From assembly GCA_030429565.1 (NCBI GenBank), contig JAUIFE010000013.1, forward strand, positions 124,001 to 188,000: a stretch of DNA of 64,000 nt, given 5' to 3'. Both the position numbers and the translations under genes were made by a program. This document shows, one piece after another, positions 9,148-18,721 of this stretch (positions are counted from its first letter, which is position 1; every line of letters starts with the position of its first letter). The notes under the pieces are model-generated. The model saw only the letters and a program-made list of their open reading frames with translations. It made no database searches and was not told where the DNA came from. The DNA is from Holophagae bacterium. GTDB lineage: Bacteria; Acidobacteriota; Holophagae; Acanthopleuribacterales; Acanthopleuribacteraceae.

Positions 9148-11133
9148 ATGTCTGTAGATTTTGACAACCCGGGTTTCAACCTGACCTCGCCCTTCGGGGA
9201 TGAATTGCGACCGCTCCGCTTCGAAGGTCAGGAATTGCTTTCGGGGCTCTACCGTTTCCAAGTCACCATGCTTTCGGCCAACCATACCCTCGATTTCAAA
9301 AAGATCGTGGGTCGCCATCTCAGCCTCGGTATTGACGTGGCCAACAAACGCGAACGCATTTTCGACGGCCTCGTGACCGAGTTTCGCCACGCGGGCCTCG
9401 CCGAGGACGGCGTGCGTTACATCGCGATTGTGCAGCCGTGGTTGTGGTCGCTGTCACTGGCCGCCGACTGTCGTATTTTCCAGAATAAAAGTGTGCCGGA
9501 GATTCTTGAAATCCTGTTCCGCGATATGGGTTGCGGCGATTTCGAGTTTCGCCTGAAGCGCAAGTACGCCAAACGCGAATACTGCGTAATGTACATGGAA
9601 AATGCGCTCGATTTCACGCTGCGATTATTGGAAGAAGAAGGGATTTTCTTTTATTTCCGCTTCAAGGTCGGCAAACACACGCTGATTTTGGCCGATGAAG
9701 CCGACGCTTATCAGGATTGTGTTGGATCGGACCAACTTGAATACCGCCCTTTTCCCAATGATGTAGAAAAGGGCAATAGCTTGGAGAAATGCGAGTTTGT
9801 CGGCAGCATGACCAGCGAAGGCGTGGTGCTTGACGACTACGATTTCGAGGCGCCCGCCGCCCGTCTGTTGGCGCGTGCCGGCGAGCAGGCGCGTGCCGGT
9901 GCCGTGTACCGCTATCCCGGCGGCTTTCGCGAGCAGGGCGCGGGCGAAAGTCGCGCGCGTTTGCTGCAGGAAGCGCTGGCGTTTCCGGGTGAGCGTTTGA
10001 GTGCCGACAGCGTTGCCGCCGGCTTAACCGCGGGCGGCAAGTTCGAGTTGTTGGAGCACCCGCGTGCGGAGCTTAACGGCGAATACATTGTTTACCGCGT
10101 CCATCACCAAGGTGGTAAGGCCGGTTATCGCAATCGCTTTGACGCTTTCCCCGTCAAACGTGTTTTCCGACCACTGCCCAAAACGGGGCGCCCCCGCATC
10201 TATGGTGCGCAAACGGCGGTCGTTGTCGGCAAAAAAGGCGAAGAGATTTGGACCGACCGCTTTGGTCGCGTCAAGGTTCAGTTTCACTGGGACCGTGAAG
10301 GCCGGCGCGACGAGAACTCGTCTTGTTGGGTGCGCGTTTCTCAAGGTTGGGCGGGCAAACAGTACGGTGCCTTTTTTCTGCCACGCATCGGGCAAGAAGT
10401 GGTGGTTACCTTCTTAGACGGCAACCCCGACCGCCCGTTGATAACGGGTGCGGTTTACAACGCCGCCCAAACGGTGCCGGTCAACTTGCCCAGCCAACAG
10501 ACGCAAAGCACAGTCAAAACCAAAACCAGCAAAGGCGGGCAGGGTTTCAATCAAATCAGTTTTGAAGACAAAAAAGATCAGGAAAATTTATCGATCGTTG
10601 CACAGAAAGATATGCAGGTAACTGTGCGCAATGACCAATCGGAAAAGGTGGGACGTCATCGTCGTGTTGTGGTTGAAAAGGGCGACGATTCCCTCGAAGT
10701 CGGCAAAGGCAATTTAACCGTCAAGGTGCCTAAGGGTAAGCAACTTGAGCAGGTTAAAGAGCGCCAAATCGAAGTTGCCGGCGACGAGCGACACACCACC
10801 AAATCCGATTACCGCCATGAGGTCGGCGGGGATTACACCCTCAAGATCAAAGGCGATCTCATTATCGAAGCGCTGGGCAACATCACAATCAAAGCCGCAC
10901 GCAACCTGACCTTGCAAAGTGGTCAAGCCATTCAGTTGAAGGCCGGAACCGCCATCAAACAAGATGCCGGAACCAGTTTGACGCAAAAGGCCGGTATCAG
11001 TTTTAAAGCGCAGGCAGGCGCCGATTTGGAAATCAAATCCGGCGCCATTGCCAAGCTCAAGGGCGGTGCCATGACTCAGGTTCAAGGTGGCGGCATGCTG
11101 ATGCTTAAAGCCGGTTTGGTGAAAATCAATTAG
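9148..11133 (+). CDS. vgrG: T6SS spike protein VgrG (TssI)
   Basis: The protein has gp27-like N-terminal domains (about residues 1-360), then a gp5-like OB-fold with KVQFHWDREG, SSCWVRVSQGWAG and RIGQEVVVTFLDGNPDRP. A needle region follows, with short repeats (KAGTAIKQDAG, QKAG, QAGADLEIKSG). The 661-aa chain ends at MLKAGLVKIN with no added enzymatic domain, so it is a plain spike rather than an evolved VgrG. The ATG at 9148 is preferred over the GTG at 9142 because GAAGGAG is only properly spaced for the former. A MORN-repeat gene follows, which may be its cargo partner. Confidence 0.96.
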   Translation: MSVDFDNPGFNLTSPFGDELRPLRFEGQELLSGLYRFQVTMLSANHTLDFKKIVGRHLSLGIDVANKRERIFDGLVTEFRHAGLAEDGVRYIAIVQPWLWSLSLAADCRIFQNKSVPEILEILFRDMGCGDFEFRLKRKYAKREYCVMYMENALDFTLRLLEEEGIFFYFRFKVGKHTLILADEADAYQDCVGSDQLEYRPFPNDVEKGNSLEKCEFVGSMTSEGVVLDDYDFEAPAARLLARAGEQARAGAVYRYPGGFREQGAGESRARLLQEALAFPGERLSADSVAAGLTAGGKFELLEHPRAELNGEYIVYRVHHQGGKAGYRNRFDAFPVKRVFRPLPKTGRPRIYGAQTAVVVGKKGEEIWTDRFGRVKVQFHWDREGRRDENSSCWVRVSQGWAGKQYGAFFLPRIGQEVVVTFLDGNPDRPLITGAVYNAAQTVPVNLPSQQTQSTVKTKTSKGGQGFNQISFEDKKDQENLSIVAQKDMQVTVRNDQSEKVGRHRRVVVEKGDDSLEVGKGNLTVKVPKGKQLEQVKERQIEVAGDERHTTKSDYRHEVGGDYTLKIKGDLIIEALGNITIKAARNLTLQSGQAIQLKAGTAIKQDAGTSLTQKAGISFKAQAGADLEIKSGAIAKLKGGAMTQVQGGGMLMLKAGLVKIN

Positions 11134-11190
11134 CGGTTGATGCCGCCGGCTGGGCGCCGACGTTTCGGTGACTAGTACAAGGAGCGTCCG

Positions 11191-11871
11191 ATGGACCATG
11201 AAATCGTTCGGGAACATTACCCCGACGGAACTGTATCCCTGGAAAAGACCATGCACGACGGGCTAATGCATGGGCCTCTCCGCCAATTCGATCAAAATGG
11301 AAAACCGACCTCGATTGCCCATTTCAAGGAGGGTCGACTGCACGGTTTGTCGATGCAGTTCGCGGCAAACGGTGAGGTGATCCAAGATGCCAATTACCAC
11401 GACGGCGAGTTACACGGCTCTTTTAGGGTGTTTACCGAAGAGGGTTTGCTCGAACACGAAGTGAACTATCGCCACGGGTTCGCTCATGGCGAAGCCAAAT
11501 ACTATAGCGACGGCAAGCTACGTTACTTAATCGAGTACCGTGACGGTGACATGCACGGCTTGTTTCTGCAACACAACGACGCCGGTCGCGTGGTGGCGCG
11601 CTTGCGTTTTCGCAGCGGCAAACAAGACGGCTTGTCGACTTGGTTTTCCGACGAAGGCGACCTCATCCGCACCAGCGAGTACCGCCAAGGTCTGCTCCAT
11701 GGTGAAACCGTCGATTTCTATCCCGACGGTAACGTACGCGAACGGGCCGAATACCAGCTCAACTTATTGCACGGGGAGGTCGTTGGCTTCGATCCCAACG
11801 GCCGTGAATCGAAACGCGAGCAATACGAAGAAGGTGTCGCTCGCAAACGCCAACGTCAAGACGTGTCCTAA
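11191..11871 (+). CDS. MORN_2-type repeat protein downstream of vgrG
   Basis: The 226-aa protein is almost entirely a tandem array of about eight 23-24-residue units, each ending near HG or DG and a Y/F-x-x-G turn, for example HGSFRVFTEEG, HGEAKYYSDG and HGETVDFYPDG. These are MORN-2 type repeats, which form an extended beta sheet and mediate binding to membranes or proteins. It has no signal peptide. Its position directly after vgrG and before tssJ suggests a VgrG adaptor, an immunity protein or a secreted cargo. Which of these applies cannot be told from sequence. A ribosome site (ACAAGGAGCG) precedes the ATG. Confidence 0.85.
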   Translation: MDHEIVREHYPDGTVSLEKTMHDGLMHGPLRQFDQNGKPTSIAHFKEGRLHGLSMQFAANGEVIQDANYHDGELHGSFRVFTEEGLLEHEVNYRHGFAHGEAKYYSDGKLRYLIEYRDGDMHGLFLQHNDAGRVVARLRFRSGKQDGLSTWFSDEGDLIRTSEYRQGLLHGETVDFYPDGNVRERAEYQLNLLHGEVVGFDPNGRESKREQYEEGVARKRQRQDVS

Positions 11872-11907
11872 AGATAGTGCCGGATCGGCAAGGGAAGGGA
11901 GGAACTG

Positions 11908-12492
11908 GTGGAACAACGGATTGGGCGCGGCCTCATGCTGCTCGTTATGGCGTGGCACATTGCCTGTGGGCCGAAAGCGCCTGCACGCATTGACGTTGCC
12001 TTGGCCGATAACCTCAATGACGACCACGCCCTCGCCGTGCAAATCGCCGTTTTTCGCGCCCGCGATGTGCCGGCCAACCTCGCCGGTCGTGACGCGCTGC
12101 GCTGGTTCGAAGAACACGGCCGCGACCTGCTCGACAAAGAGCAAGGCGTGCTGCACCGCTGGGAATGGGTACCCGGTCAAACGCTGGCTGACGGCGTGCC
12201 GCTCAAGACACTCTACCGCCCTGTCTATCTAATTTTTGCCGCCTATCGTGCGGAAGGTTGTCAAGCGGTTGTGATGCGTGGTGCGCCGCGTTTCCGCCTC
12301 GTTTTCGGCAAACGGGACTTTCAAGTTTTTGCCGGGCGCGGCGCCGCCGACAACCCGGACGCTGGTCGGCGCCGCCTGCCAACCAGTGCGCTCATGCGTG
12401 ATCCGGCCACCGACCCCATGGCCGTCTCCGCCAAACCTACCGCTGAACCCAGCGTCATCTCATCGCAACTTTCGCCGCCGCCTCGGCGCTGA
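11908..12492 (+). CDS. tssJ: T6SS outer-membrane lipoprotein TssJ-like
   Basis: TssJ (VasD/SciN) is the outer-membrane lipoprotein that holds TssM. The 194-aa product starts at GTG behind GGGAGGAAC and has a short signal peptide ending in HIAC, with the lipid-bearing Cys at residue 20. A small beta-sandwich-like domain follows (NLNDDHALAVQIAVFRARD is typical). The last 40 residues are a Pro/Ser/Ala-rich tail that is longer than in common TssJ proteins. It lies directly upstream of tssK, tssL and tssM, the usual arrangement. The assignment rests on the lipobox, size and context. Confidence 0.85.
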   Translation: MEQRIGRGLMLLVMAWHIACGPKAPARIDVALADNLNDDHALAVQIAVFRARDVPANLAGRDALRWFEEHGRDLLDKEQGVLHRWEWVPGQTLADGVPLKTLYRPVYLIFAAYRAEGCQAVVMRGAPRFRLVFGKRDFQVFAGRGAADNPDAGRRRLPTSALMRDPATDPMAVSAKPTAEPSVISSQLSPPPRR

Positions 12493-12503
12493 GGAGGAAC
12501 CCC

Positions 12504-13838
12504 ATGAAACAACCCTACCAGGTACCGCCTGCGATTTCCTGGCACGAAGGCATGCTGCTTTCACCGCAACACTTTCAAGAGCAAGACCGCCGTGGCGAGG
12601 CTTTGTTCCGCTTTCACGCGCAAAACCTCGAACCTTATTATTGGGGCGTGGCTTCTTTTCGTTACGACGAAGCCGCCCTTGCTGAACGCGTCTTGCGTCT
12701 GACCGCTGTTGACTGCGTCTTACCTGACGGCATGGTCGTTTCCTACCACATGCGCCCTGAGCGGCCTGACGACGTGCCGGCCTTGCGGTTGGGAGAACAC
12801 CTCGAAAGCCTGCGGTCCGCGCCGCAGAAGGTGTTTTTAGGTGTGGTGAATGAAGCTGAATCACTGGGCGGCAATGGTTTGCGACGTTATGAAAATGTTG
12901 AGGGCGAACCTGTCGTCGACATGCTTGCCGGCGGTCAGGTACGGATCCCGCGCTTGCAGCCGCGCCTTTCCTTATTCCTCGGGCGTCCCAGTGAAATGTA
13001 CAGCGCACTGCCACTGATGGAATTAACCGTCAAAGGCGATGTACCGGAACCAACCAACTTTGTTCATCCCGTTTTGGACGCCGATCTGCATCCCGAAATT
13101 CTGCGTATTTGTCGTGAGCTGACGGCTGTTCTGCGCCGCAAAGCCAATCATTTGTCCGCGATGTTGGCCCATGAAAGCAACCAAAATGACGACTTCCGCC
13201 GCGATACCGGCGAAACGTTGCGCTGTCTGGTTGCCGGCTTGCCGCTTTTTGAAACCGTGCTGCACGCCGGCCGCAGCCATCCCTTTCGTTTGTACCAAGC
13301 CTTGGTTCAATTAATGAGTGCTTTGGTGCCTTTGAGTCGTTCCAAGGTGCCGCCCTTGTTGGGCGTGTACAACCACGATCAACCCGTGCACGCCTTTCGC
13401 GAGGTGCGTGACTACATTGCATCCGTCATCGACGCGCGCATCCACGAAGCCTATGCCATGGAACCCTTCCAGCGCGAAGGCGAGATGTATGTCATTGAGT
13501 TCCGGCCCGAATGGGAAGGTTGCGAGTTGGTGCTGGGTCTCGCCAAAGACGCCGACAGTCGCCGTCAGGACGTGTTGGCGTGGATGAACGGGGCGTTGAT
13601 TGGCAACCGGCGCGCGATCCCGACACTGCGGCGCAACCGGGTGCTGGGTTTCAAACGAAGCCACAGCGAGAAAATGCCAGGACTCGCCCCAGGCCGCGAT
13701 ACCGTGCTTTTTCCCTTGGCCTTTGACGATGCCGAGTTGCGCCCGGGCGAAGATCTCGTCATTTCGCCCTCCGCCGGCATTGCCACCGACATGAAACCGC
13801 CGCGTTTGACCTTGTTTGTCCGCAACAAACAAGACTGA
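12504..13838 (+). CDS. tssK: T6SS baseplate-membrane connector TssK
   Basis: TssK (VasE/ImpJ) connects the baseplate to the TssL/TssM membrane complex. The 444-aa product has the standard length and the diagnostic N-terminus with SWHEGMLLSPQHFQEQDR, followed by YYWGVASFRYDE. The C-terminal part resembles a phage receptor-binding fold, as in the family. The ATG is preceded by GAGGAGG only 11 bases after tssJ, and tssL follows after 17 bases. Confidence 0.97.
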   Translation: MKQPYQVPPAISWHEGMLLSPQHFQEQDRRGEALFRFHAQNLEPYYWGVASFRYDEAALAERVLRLTAVDCVLPDGMVVSYHMRPERPDDVPALRLGEHLESLRSAPQKVFLGVVNEAESLGGNGLRRYENVEGEPVVDMLAGGQVRIPRLQPRLSLFLGRPSEMYSALPLMELTVKGDVPEPTNFVHPVLDADLHPEILRICRELTAVLRRKANHLSAMLAHESNQNDDFRRDTGETLRCLVAGLPLFETVLHAGRSHPFRLYQALVQLMSALVPLSRSKVPPLLGVYNHDQPVHAFREVRDYIASVIDARIHEAYAMEPFQREGEMYVIEFRPEWEGCELVLGLAKDADSRRQDVLAWMNGALIGNRRAIPTLRRNRVLGFKRSHSEKMPGLAPGRDTVLFPLAFDDAELRPGEDLVISPSAGIATDMKPPRLTLFVRNKQD

Positions 13839-13855
13839 ACCCAAGAGAGGCCGCC

Positions 13856-14608
13856 GTGACCGATTACACCCACTCATTCCTGTATCAACAATTCCTTCAC
13901 TTCTACCGCGAGTTAGCCGCGTTGGTCGGCAAAATCGAACGCCAAAACGATCCCGTCCAGCGCCAAAACATGGCGAGCAGCGAATACGAATCGCTCAACC
14001 ACAAAACCGTTAGTGACAAGTTGATGTTGGTTCTTGATCGCCAAGCCGCGCTGGTGGCCGGCAACCGCGACGCCGTCGAGCCGCGACTGTTTGAGGAAGC
14101 GCGTTACGTCATGGTCGCCGTTGCCGACGAGATGTTCCTCGACCTCAACTGGCCCGACCGCGAAGCCTGGGGCGATCATTTGCTTGAGGAACAACTGGTT
14201 GGATCGCAGGCCGCCGGCGATTTGTTGTTTGTGCGACTGGAGCAGCTTTTGGCGTTGAACGGGCCGGTTTACGAGGATCTTGCCAAGGTGTACCTAACCG
14301 CCTTGGCTCTGGGGTTTCGCGGTCGCTATCGTGCCGGCGATCCCCATGGCGAACTCGAGATCTTTCGTCGTCGGCTATACGCTTACATTTTCAAACGCGA
14401 ACCTGATCCCGGTAGCCGAACCTTATTCCCGCAGAACCACGAAGTGGTTTACCGCGAGGAAAAGCCGCGCCACCTGCCCACCGTTCAGCGTCTGCTCAAA
14501 CTCTCGGTTGCCATGATGGCCGCCTGGGTGATTGGGACCAGTGCCGTGTGGTGGTTATTTCTCGAGCCCGTGCGGCATTTGGTCGCACAAATTGTGGCGT
14601 TGCGCTAA
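13856..14608 (+). CDS. tssL: T6SS inner-membrane protein TssL (DotU-like)
   Basis: TssL (DotU/IcmH) is a C-tail anchored inner-membrane protein with a cytoplasmic helical domain. The 250-aa product shows the family core: VMVAVADEMFLDLNWP, the LLEEQL segment, then YLTALALGFRGRYR. One membrane helix lies near the C-terminus (about residues 216-238). There is no OmpA-like peptidoglycan-binding extension. Translation starts at GTG behind AGAGAGG. It sits between tssK and tssM as in most loci. Confidence 0.95.
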   Translation: MTDYTHSFLYQQFLHFYRELAALVGKIERQNDPVQRQNMASSEYESLNHKTVSDKLMLVLDRQAALVAGNRDAVEPRLFEEARYVMVAVADEMFLDLNWPDREAWGDHLLEEQLVGSQAAGDLLFVRLEQLLALNGPVYEDLAKVYLTALALGFRGRYRAGDPHGELEIFRRRLYAYIFKREPDPGSRTLFPQNHEVVYREEKPRHLPTVQRLLKLSVAMMAAWVIGTSAVWWLFLEPVRHLVAQIVALR

Positions 14609-14647
14609 AGCGACACACGTTGAATTTATTGGTGCGGAGGCGAACCT

Positions 14648-17600
14648 ATGGAATGGATATACAATTTACTGCTACACGTCGACATGAACCTCGCGATTGG
14701 GTTTTTGGCGGTGGCCGGTTTTATTGGTTCGATCATCACCTTTTTCCACAAACGCGGCCTCAATAATGGCAAAGTCACCAAGATGCCCTCGCTTTTCGGG
14801 TCCCGGAAGAAAGAGGAAGCGCCCGCCGAACCCGCCGAAGGCGCGGCCGCGCCGCCCAAACGTTCATTCTGGCAACGCATGCGCCGCGGCAAGCAGCAAA
14901 ACGGCATGTTGGCGGCCTCCTTTAAACAAGCGCGATCCGTCTTGCGCGGATACTTCCCTGGACGTCGCGCCCTTTACCGTTTGCCTTGGTTCTTGGTCAT
15001 TGGTGAAAGCGGATCCGGCAAAACCAGCCTGTTGCGTCACGCCGGCTTAAAGCTGCCGTTAGGTCCGCCGAAAGCCGACGCCGCCGGCCGGGAACAACCG
15101 CTCGACTGGTGGTTCTACGACCAAGCCGTCGTGCTCGATCTCAAGGGATCATTGTTGCAAGCCAATGCCGGTGAAACCGCATTGTGGCGGCGCTTCACCA
15201 AAATGCTTTACAAAAGCCGTCGTGAACGCGCGCTGGACGGTGTGGTGCTGACCATTCGCGCCGACGTTTTGCGCGATGCCGACAGCACCGACCTCATTCA
15301 AATTCAGAACAGCGCTGCGCGTCTCTACGAACAATTGATTCAATTGCAACAACAAACCGGTATGACCTTTCCCGTGTATGTCGTTGTCACCCATTGCGAC
15401 CAGCTTGACGGCTTCCAGGCCTTTGGTGCGCAATTGGACAGCGCCCAGCGCGACCACATGTTTGGTTGGTCCGTGCCCTTCGAGCCCCATCACCAATACG
15501 CCTCGGTCTGGGTCGACCAGGCGTTCCAATCGATGACGCGCCGCCTGGGGCAAATCCAGTTGGAAACCGCCTATCGCGGTTTTCACCGTCATCACGAATC
15601 GGTCGCGCCTTTTTTTCTGTTTCCCGACGCGCTGCGCAGCTTGCGGTCCGGTTTGCGCACCTACCTCGACGCCGTCTTCACGCCGACCAGCTTTCACGAT
15701 GCGCTGATGTTGCGCGGCATTTATTTTACCGGCGACCCGACGCCGCCTCCAGAGTGTGACCCGGGCGCTGTAGCGGTCGCCGAAGCGCGGCGCCCCGCCT
15801 TTGTGCGCGATTTGCTGGCGACCCGCATTTTCCCGGAACGGGCCTTGGCGCGGCCGACCCGCCACAAACTCAAAACCCAGAGTCGCCAGGTGATGTGGCT
15901 GCGTGGCTTGGTCGTTTGTAGTGCCTTGGTTTTGGCGTTTGGTTCGCTGCACGGCTTCAGTCAAATGTTGCTCTATCGCAATGCTTTGTTGGGTTCCTTG
16001 CGCGGCATGAACCACGTGCTGGTCGAGCAGCAAAACGGCGATTTCGACCACACTTGGTTCGCCCACAAAAACAACCCCTTGTTCCTTGCTATGAACCGTT
16101 TCCAACAGCAGCACTTCTTTTCGCCTTTTTTTCCTAGTTCGTGGTTTTCCTCGATTAACGGCGAGATCGATCATGCCACCACCGTTGCTTTTGAGAAAAT
16201 TCTGCTCGACGGTTTGGGTCGGCAACTGCAACAACGGGCCCACCAACTCACCGAAGCGCAAACGCGTCGCGGTGTGGAACGCGACGAAAACAGTCCTTTG
16301 CCGCATGCCTTGTCCGGGTTGGACTCGTTTCGCAAATTGCAGCACTACACGCGCGACCTGAGCAGCTTGCAAACCCATTTAAGCGACTACAACAATTTGC
16401 GCAAAACGCTTGATTTGGAAGTGCTGCGCCGTTTGATTCGCTACTGTTTCGATTTTGATATGCCCGAAGCCGGTCTGCGCCGTCTCGCCGCCATGGACAT
16501 TGATTTTCGGCGCTTTGGCGCGGTTAATTTTGATCGACGCTTCGAAGCGAGTGCGCGCGCCCGCGTCCTGTTCGACGACTTGCTCGACGACCTGTTTTAT
16601 CCCGTCAAGCGCTTGGTAAGCGATCAGGAAATGTTGCGCCAGGTGATGCAGCATCAGAACCGCTGGGTTGAAGACCGGCCGACCCTAATCAATGAGATGC
16701 GCGCTGTTGCCGCCGGCCTGAAGAATAGCGAACGGTTGTTGCAAACCGAACCCTTCGGTCTGCTGCGTGAGGGCGAGGCCCAGCTCGGACCCGATTGGCC
16801 CGCTCTGCTGACCCTATTGCGGCAAAACCGCTTGCTTGAGCCCAATCTGGACCAGCGTCTCGAAGCCGCGTTTCGCGAGCGCTTATTTGCCGGGCGCGAT
16901 CAACTCGACCTGCCCTTGTTAAACGAAGCAGTTAAATACCGTGAACCGATGCGCGCCTTCTTTGGCCTTCCGTTTATGCAAGTTGCGGCCGAGGGCGGTG
17001 AGACCTTGTTGTATCGCGAGACCTTCGAGGACTGGAAAAAGGCCGATTTGTTTCAGGCGTTGCGCTACCGCCGTGCCTACCGTGATTTTCGCCGACAACG
17101 CTTGGGCGGTGTGGGTCAGGGTCACTGGGCCGCCCTGCTGGATAAGTTGGCACTCGAGTGTTTCGAAGACGCCGTTAATCGTTTGATCGAACGGGCGCCC
17201 ATGCTGCCCATGGGTGAGGACCAAGCCTTTTCTGAGCAGGACCTGACCCGTACCATTCGCGGTTTTGCCGCCGCCGCGCGCGACCTCAGCGAACTCGAAC
17301 ACTTTTTCGCCGAAACCGGCTTAACCCGATCACGCGACGCTCTCAATCATTACCTCACCGAAACCGCGCTGGCCCTGTTGTTTCGTGCCGACGCCTTTTT
17401 GCCACGAGACCTTTACTTGGACCGTGATTTCGGGGCTTGGGACGGGCACACGCCGATGACCGCCAAAGCGCTTGGCTTTGACGACGACAAAGCCTTGCAA
17501 GCGTGGTTGGATGCCACCCGCAACCACCTGTTCCACATTGGTTTAAACGGCGTTGCGCCACTGTTGGCCGTGCTCGATGCCGGTGTCGCCGATCCCGAGG

Positions 17601-18706
17601 TTCAGAGCCGCGAATTGGTGCTGCGGTGGCGCGCTATGCTCGAAGAAATCGACGCTTATCGCCGTCGTCAGCCGTACCCGGCGTTGCGTCGCCTCGAGGT
17701 CTACCTCAAACGCGATATGCGCAGCTTGCATCTGGACAATTACCGCACCGAGTTGGCCGACATTCGCCCCTCATCCAATTACTTTCTGGAGCGCATTAAT
17801 CAGGTTAAGTTGAAATTGCGTCACCATTTAACGGCGCTTGATCAGAAACGTCACGAGGTGCGTTTTCCTCAACGCACGCGTGCCTTCGCCCAAGGTGTGG
17901 TCGATCCGTTTAATACCTGGCTGGCGGGTACCTTTCCCTTCGCCGGCGCCGATGCCGCGCGCGAGACCGACCCCGCTGTTTTGACCCAAATCGTCGCCGC
18001 CTGTGAACGGCTGGCGCCGCCTTTGGTCGATTCCATCACCTTCGAAGCCGACCCCGACGACGACGCCCTTGCCGCCCACCGTTTCATTAAACAATTCCAA
18101 GGTGCCTACCGTTTCTTGCAACAGTTTCGTTCGGTTGAAGGCCGCGCCCCGCTGCAGTTGCGTTTTCGCGAGCGCGCCCCGCACGAGGATGAACGGTTCG
18201 GCAATCACATTGTCGCCTGGCGGCTTCGCATCGGCGAAAAAGAGGTGCCTTTTACGCGGGAAGCCGCTGTTGCCGCCTGGAGTGCCGACGCGCCGATTGA
18301 GCTGCGTTTACAGTGGGCCAAGAACGCACCCCATCAACCCGACAGCCGCGTGCGCTCGCCCTGGTACCGCGTCGAAGGGCGCGAGGTCGTTTATTCATTC
18401 GAAGGGCGTTACGCTTTGTTGCGCTTGTTGACGCGCCATGTCCAACACGAGCCCGCCTTCCAAAAAGGCGAGACCCACTTGTTGCGTTTCGAGATTCCGC
18501 TGCACCACGACGGCGACGGCCCCCGTCACGCCGTCGTGTTCTCACGCTTGCGCCTCTCCGTCGCCGGACGTGAGCCTTTATCGAGCTTGCCGCTTTTCCC
18601 GCGTGCCGCACCCCGTGTTGCCGCCCAGCCGCCGGACGATCACCTGCAAACCGATCCCACCGAAGTCCATCTCGGCAAATTACAGCCCAGCCACGAAAAC
18701 CGTTGA
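14648..18706 (+). CDS. tssM: T6SS inner-membrane protein TssM (IcmF-like)
   Basis: TssM spans from the cytoplasm to TssJ. The 1352-aa chain has a membrane helix at about residues 13-34, a cytoplasmic NTPase-like domain with a complete Walker A (GESGSGKT, residues 119-126), and a second membrane helix at about 417-440. The long periplasmic region ends in the beta-rich domain that meets TssJ. The position where many relatives have a DTAG signature reads VLDLKG here, so nucleotide hydrolysis may be lost even though the P-loop is intact. A cytoplasmic linker rich in Glu, Pro and Ala (about residues 54-68) precedes the P-loop domain. The gene is 39 bases after tssL and 15 bases before tssA. Confidence 0.96.
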   Translation: MEWIYNLLLHVDMNLAIGFLAVAGFIGSIITFFHKRGLNNGKVTKMPSLFGSRKKEEAPAEPAEGAAAPPKRSFWQRMRRGKQQNGMLAASFKQARSVLRGYFPGRRALYRLPWFLVIGESGSGKTSLLRHAGLKLPLGPPKADAAGREQPLDWWFYDQAVVLDLKGSLLQANAGETALWRRFTKMLYKSRRERALDGVVLTIRADVLRDADSTDLIQIQNSAARLYEQLIQLQQQTGMTFPVYVVVTHCDQLDGFQAFGAQLDSAQRDHMFGWSVPFEPHHQYASVWVDQAFQSMTRRLGQIQLETAYRGFHRHHESVAPFFLFPDALRSLRSGLRTYLDAVFTPTSFHDALMLRGIYFTGDPTPPPECDPGAVAVAEARRPAFVRDLLATRIFPERALARPTRHKLKTQSRQVMWLRGLVVCSALVLAFGSLHGFSQMLLYRNALLGSLRGMNHVLVEQQNGDFDHTWFAHKNNPLFLAMNRFQQQHFFSPFFPSSWFSSINGEIDHATTVAFEKILLDGLGRQLQQRAHQLTEAQTRRGVERDENSPLPHALSGLDSFRKLQHYTRDLSSLQTHLSDYNNLRKTLDLEVLRRLIRYCFDFDMPEAGLRRLAAMDIDFRRFGAVNFDRRFEASARARVLFDDLLDDLFYPVKRLVSDQEMLRQVMQHQNRWVEDRPTLINEMRAVAAGLKNSERLLQTEPFGLLREGEAQLGPDWPALLTLLRQNRLLEPNLDQRLEAAFRERLFAGRDQLDLPLLNEAVKYREPMRAFFGLPFMQVAAEGGETLLYRETFEDWKKADLFQALRYRRAYRDFRRQRLGGVGQGHWAALLDKLALECFEDAVNRLIERAPMLPMGEDQAFSEQDLTRTIRGFAAAARDLSELEHFFAETGLTRSRDALNHYLTETALALLFRADAFLPRDLYLDRDFGAWDGHTPMTAKALGFDDDKALQAWLDATRNHLFHIGLNGVAPLLAVLDAGVADPEVQSRELVLRWRAMLEEIDAYRRRQPYPALRRLEVYLKRDMRSLHLDNYRTELADIRPSSNYFLERINQVKLKLRHHLTALDQKRHEVRFPQRTRAFAQGVVDPFNTWLAGTFPFAGADAARETDPAVLTQIVAACERLAPPLVDSITFEADPDDDALAAHRFIKQFQGAYRFLQQFRSVEGRAPLQLRFRERAPHEDERFGNHIVAWRLRIGEKEVPFTREAAVAAWSADAPIELRLQWAKNAPHQPDSRVRSPWYRVEGREVVYSFEGRYALLRLLTRHVQHEPAFQKGETHLLRFEIPLHHDGDGPRHAVVFSRLRLSVAGREPLSSLPLFPRAAPRVAAQPPDDHLQTDPTEVHLGKLQPSHENR

Positions 18707-18721
18707 ACCAAGGAGGCCGCG

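Noticed and set aside
15149..16378. 409-codon open frame on the minus strand
   Set aside because: Antisense shadow of tssM, low complexity, no ribosome site or family match.
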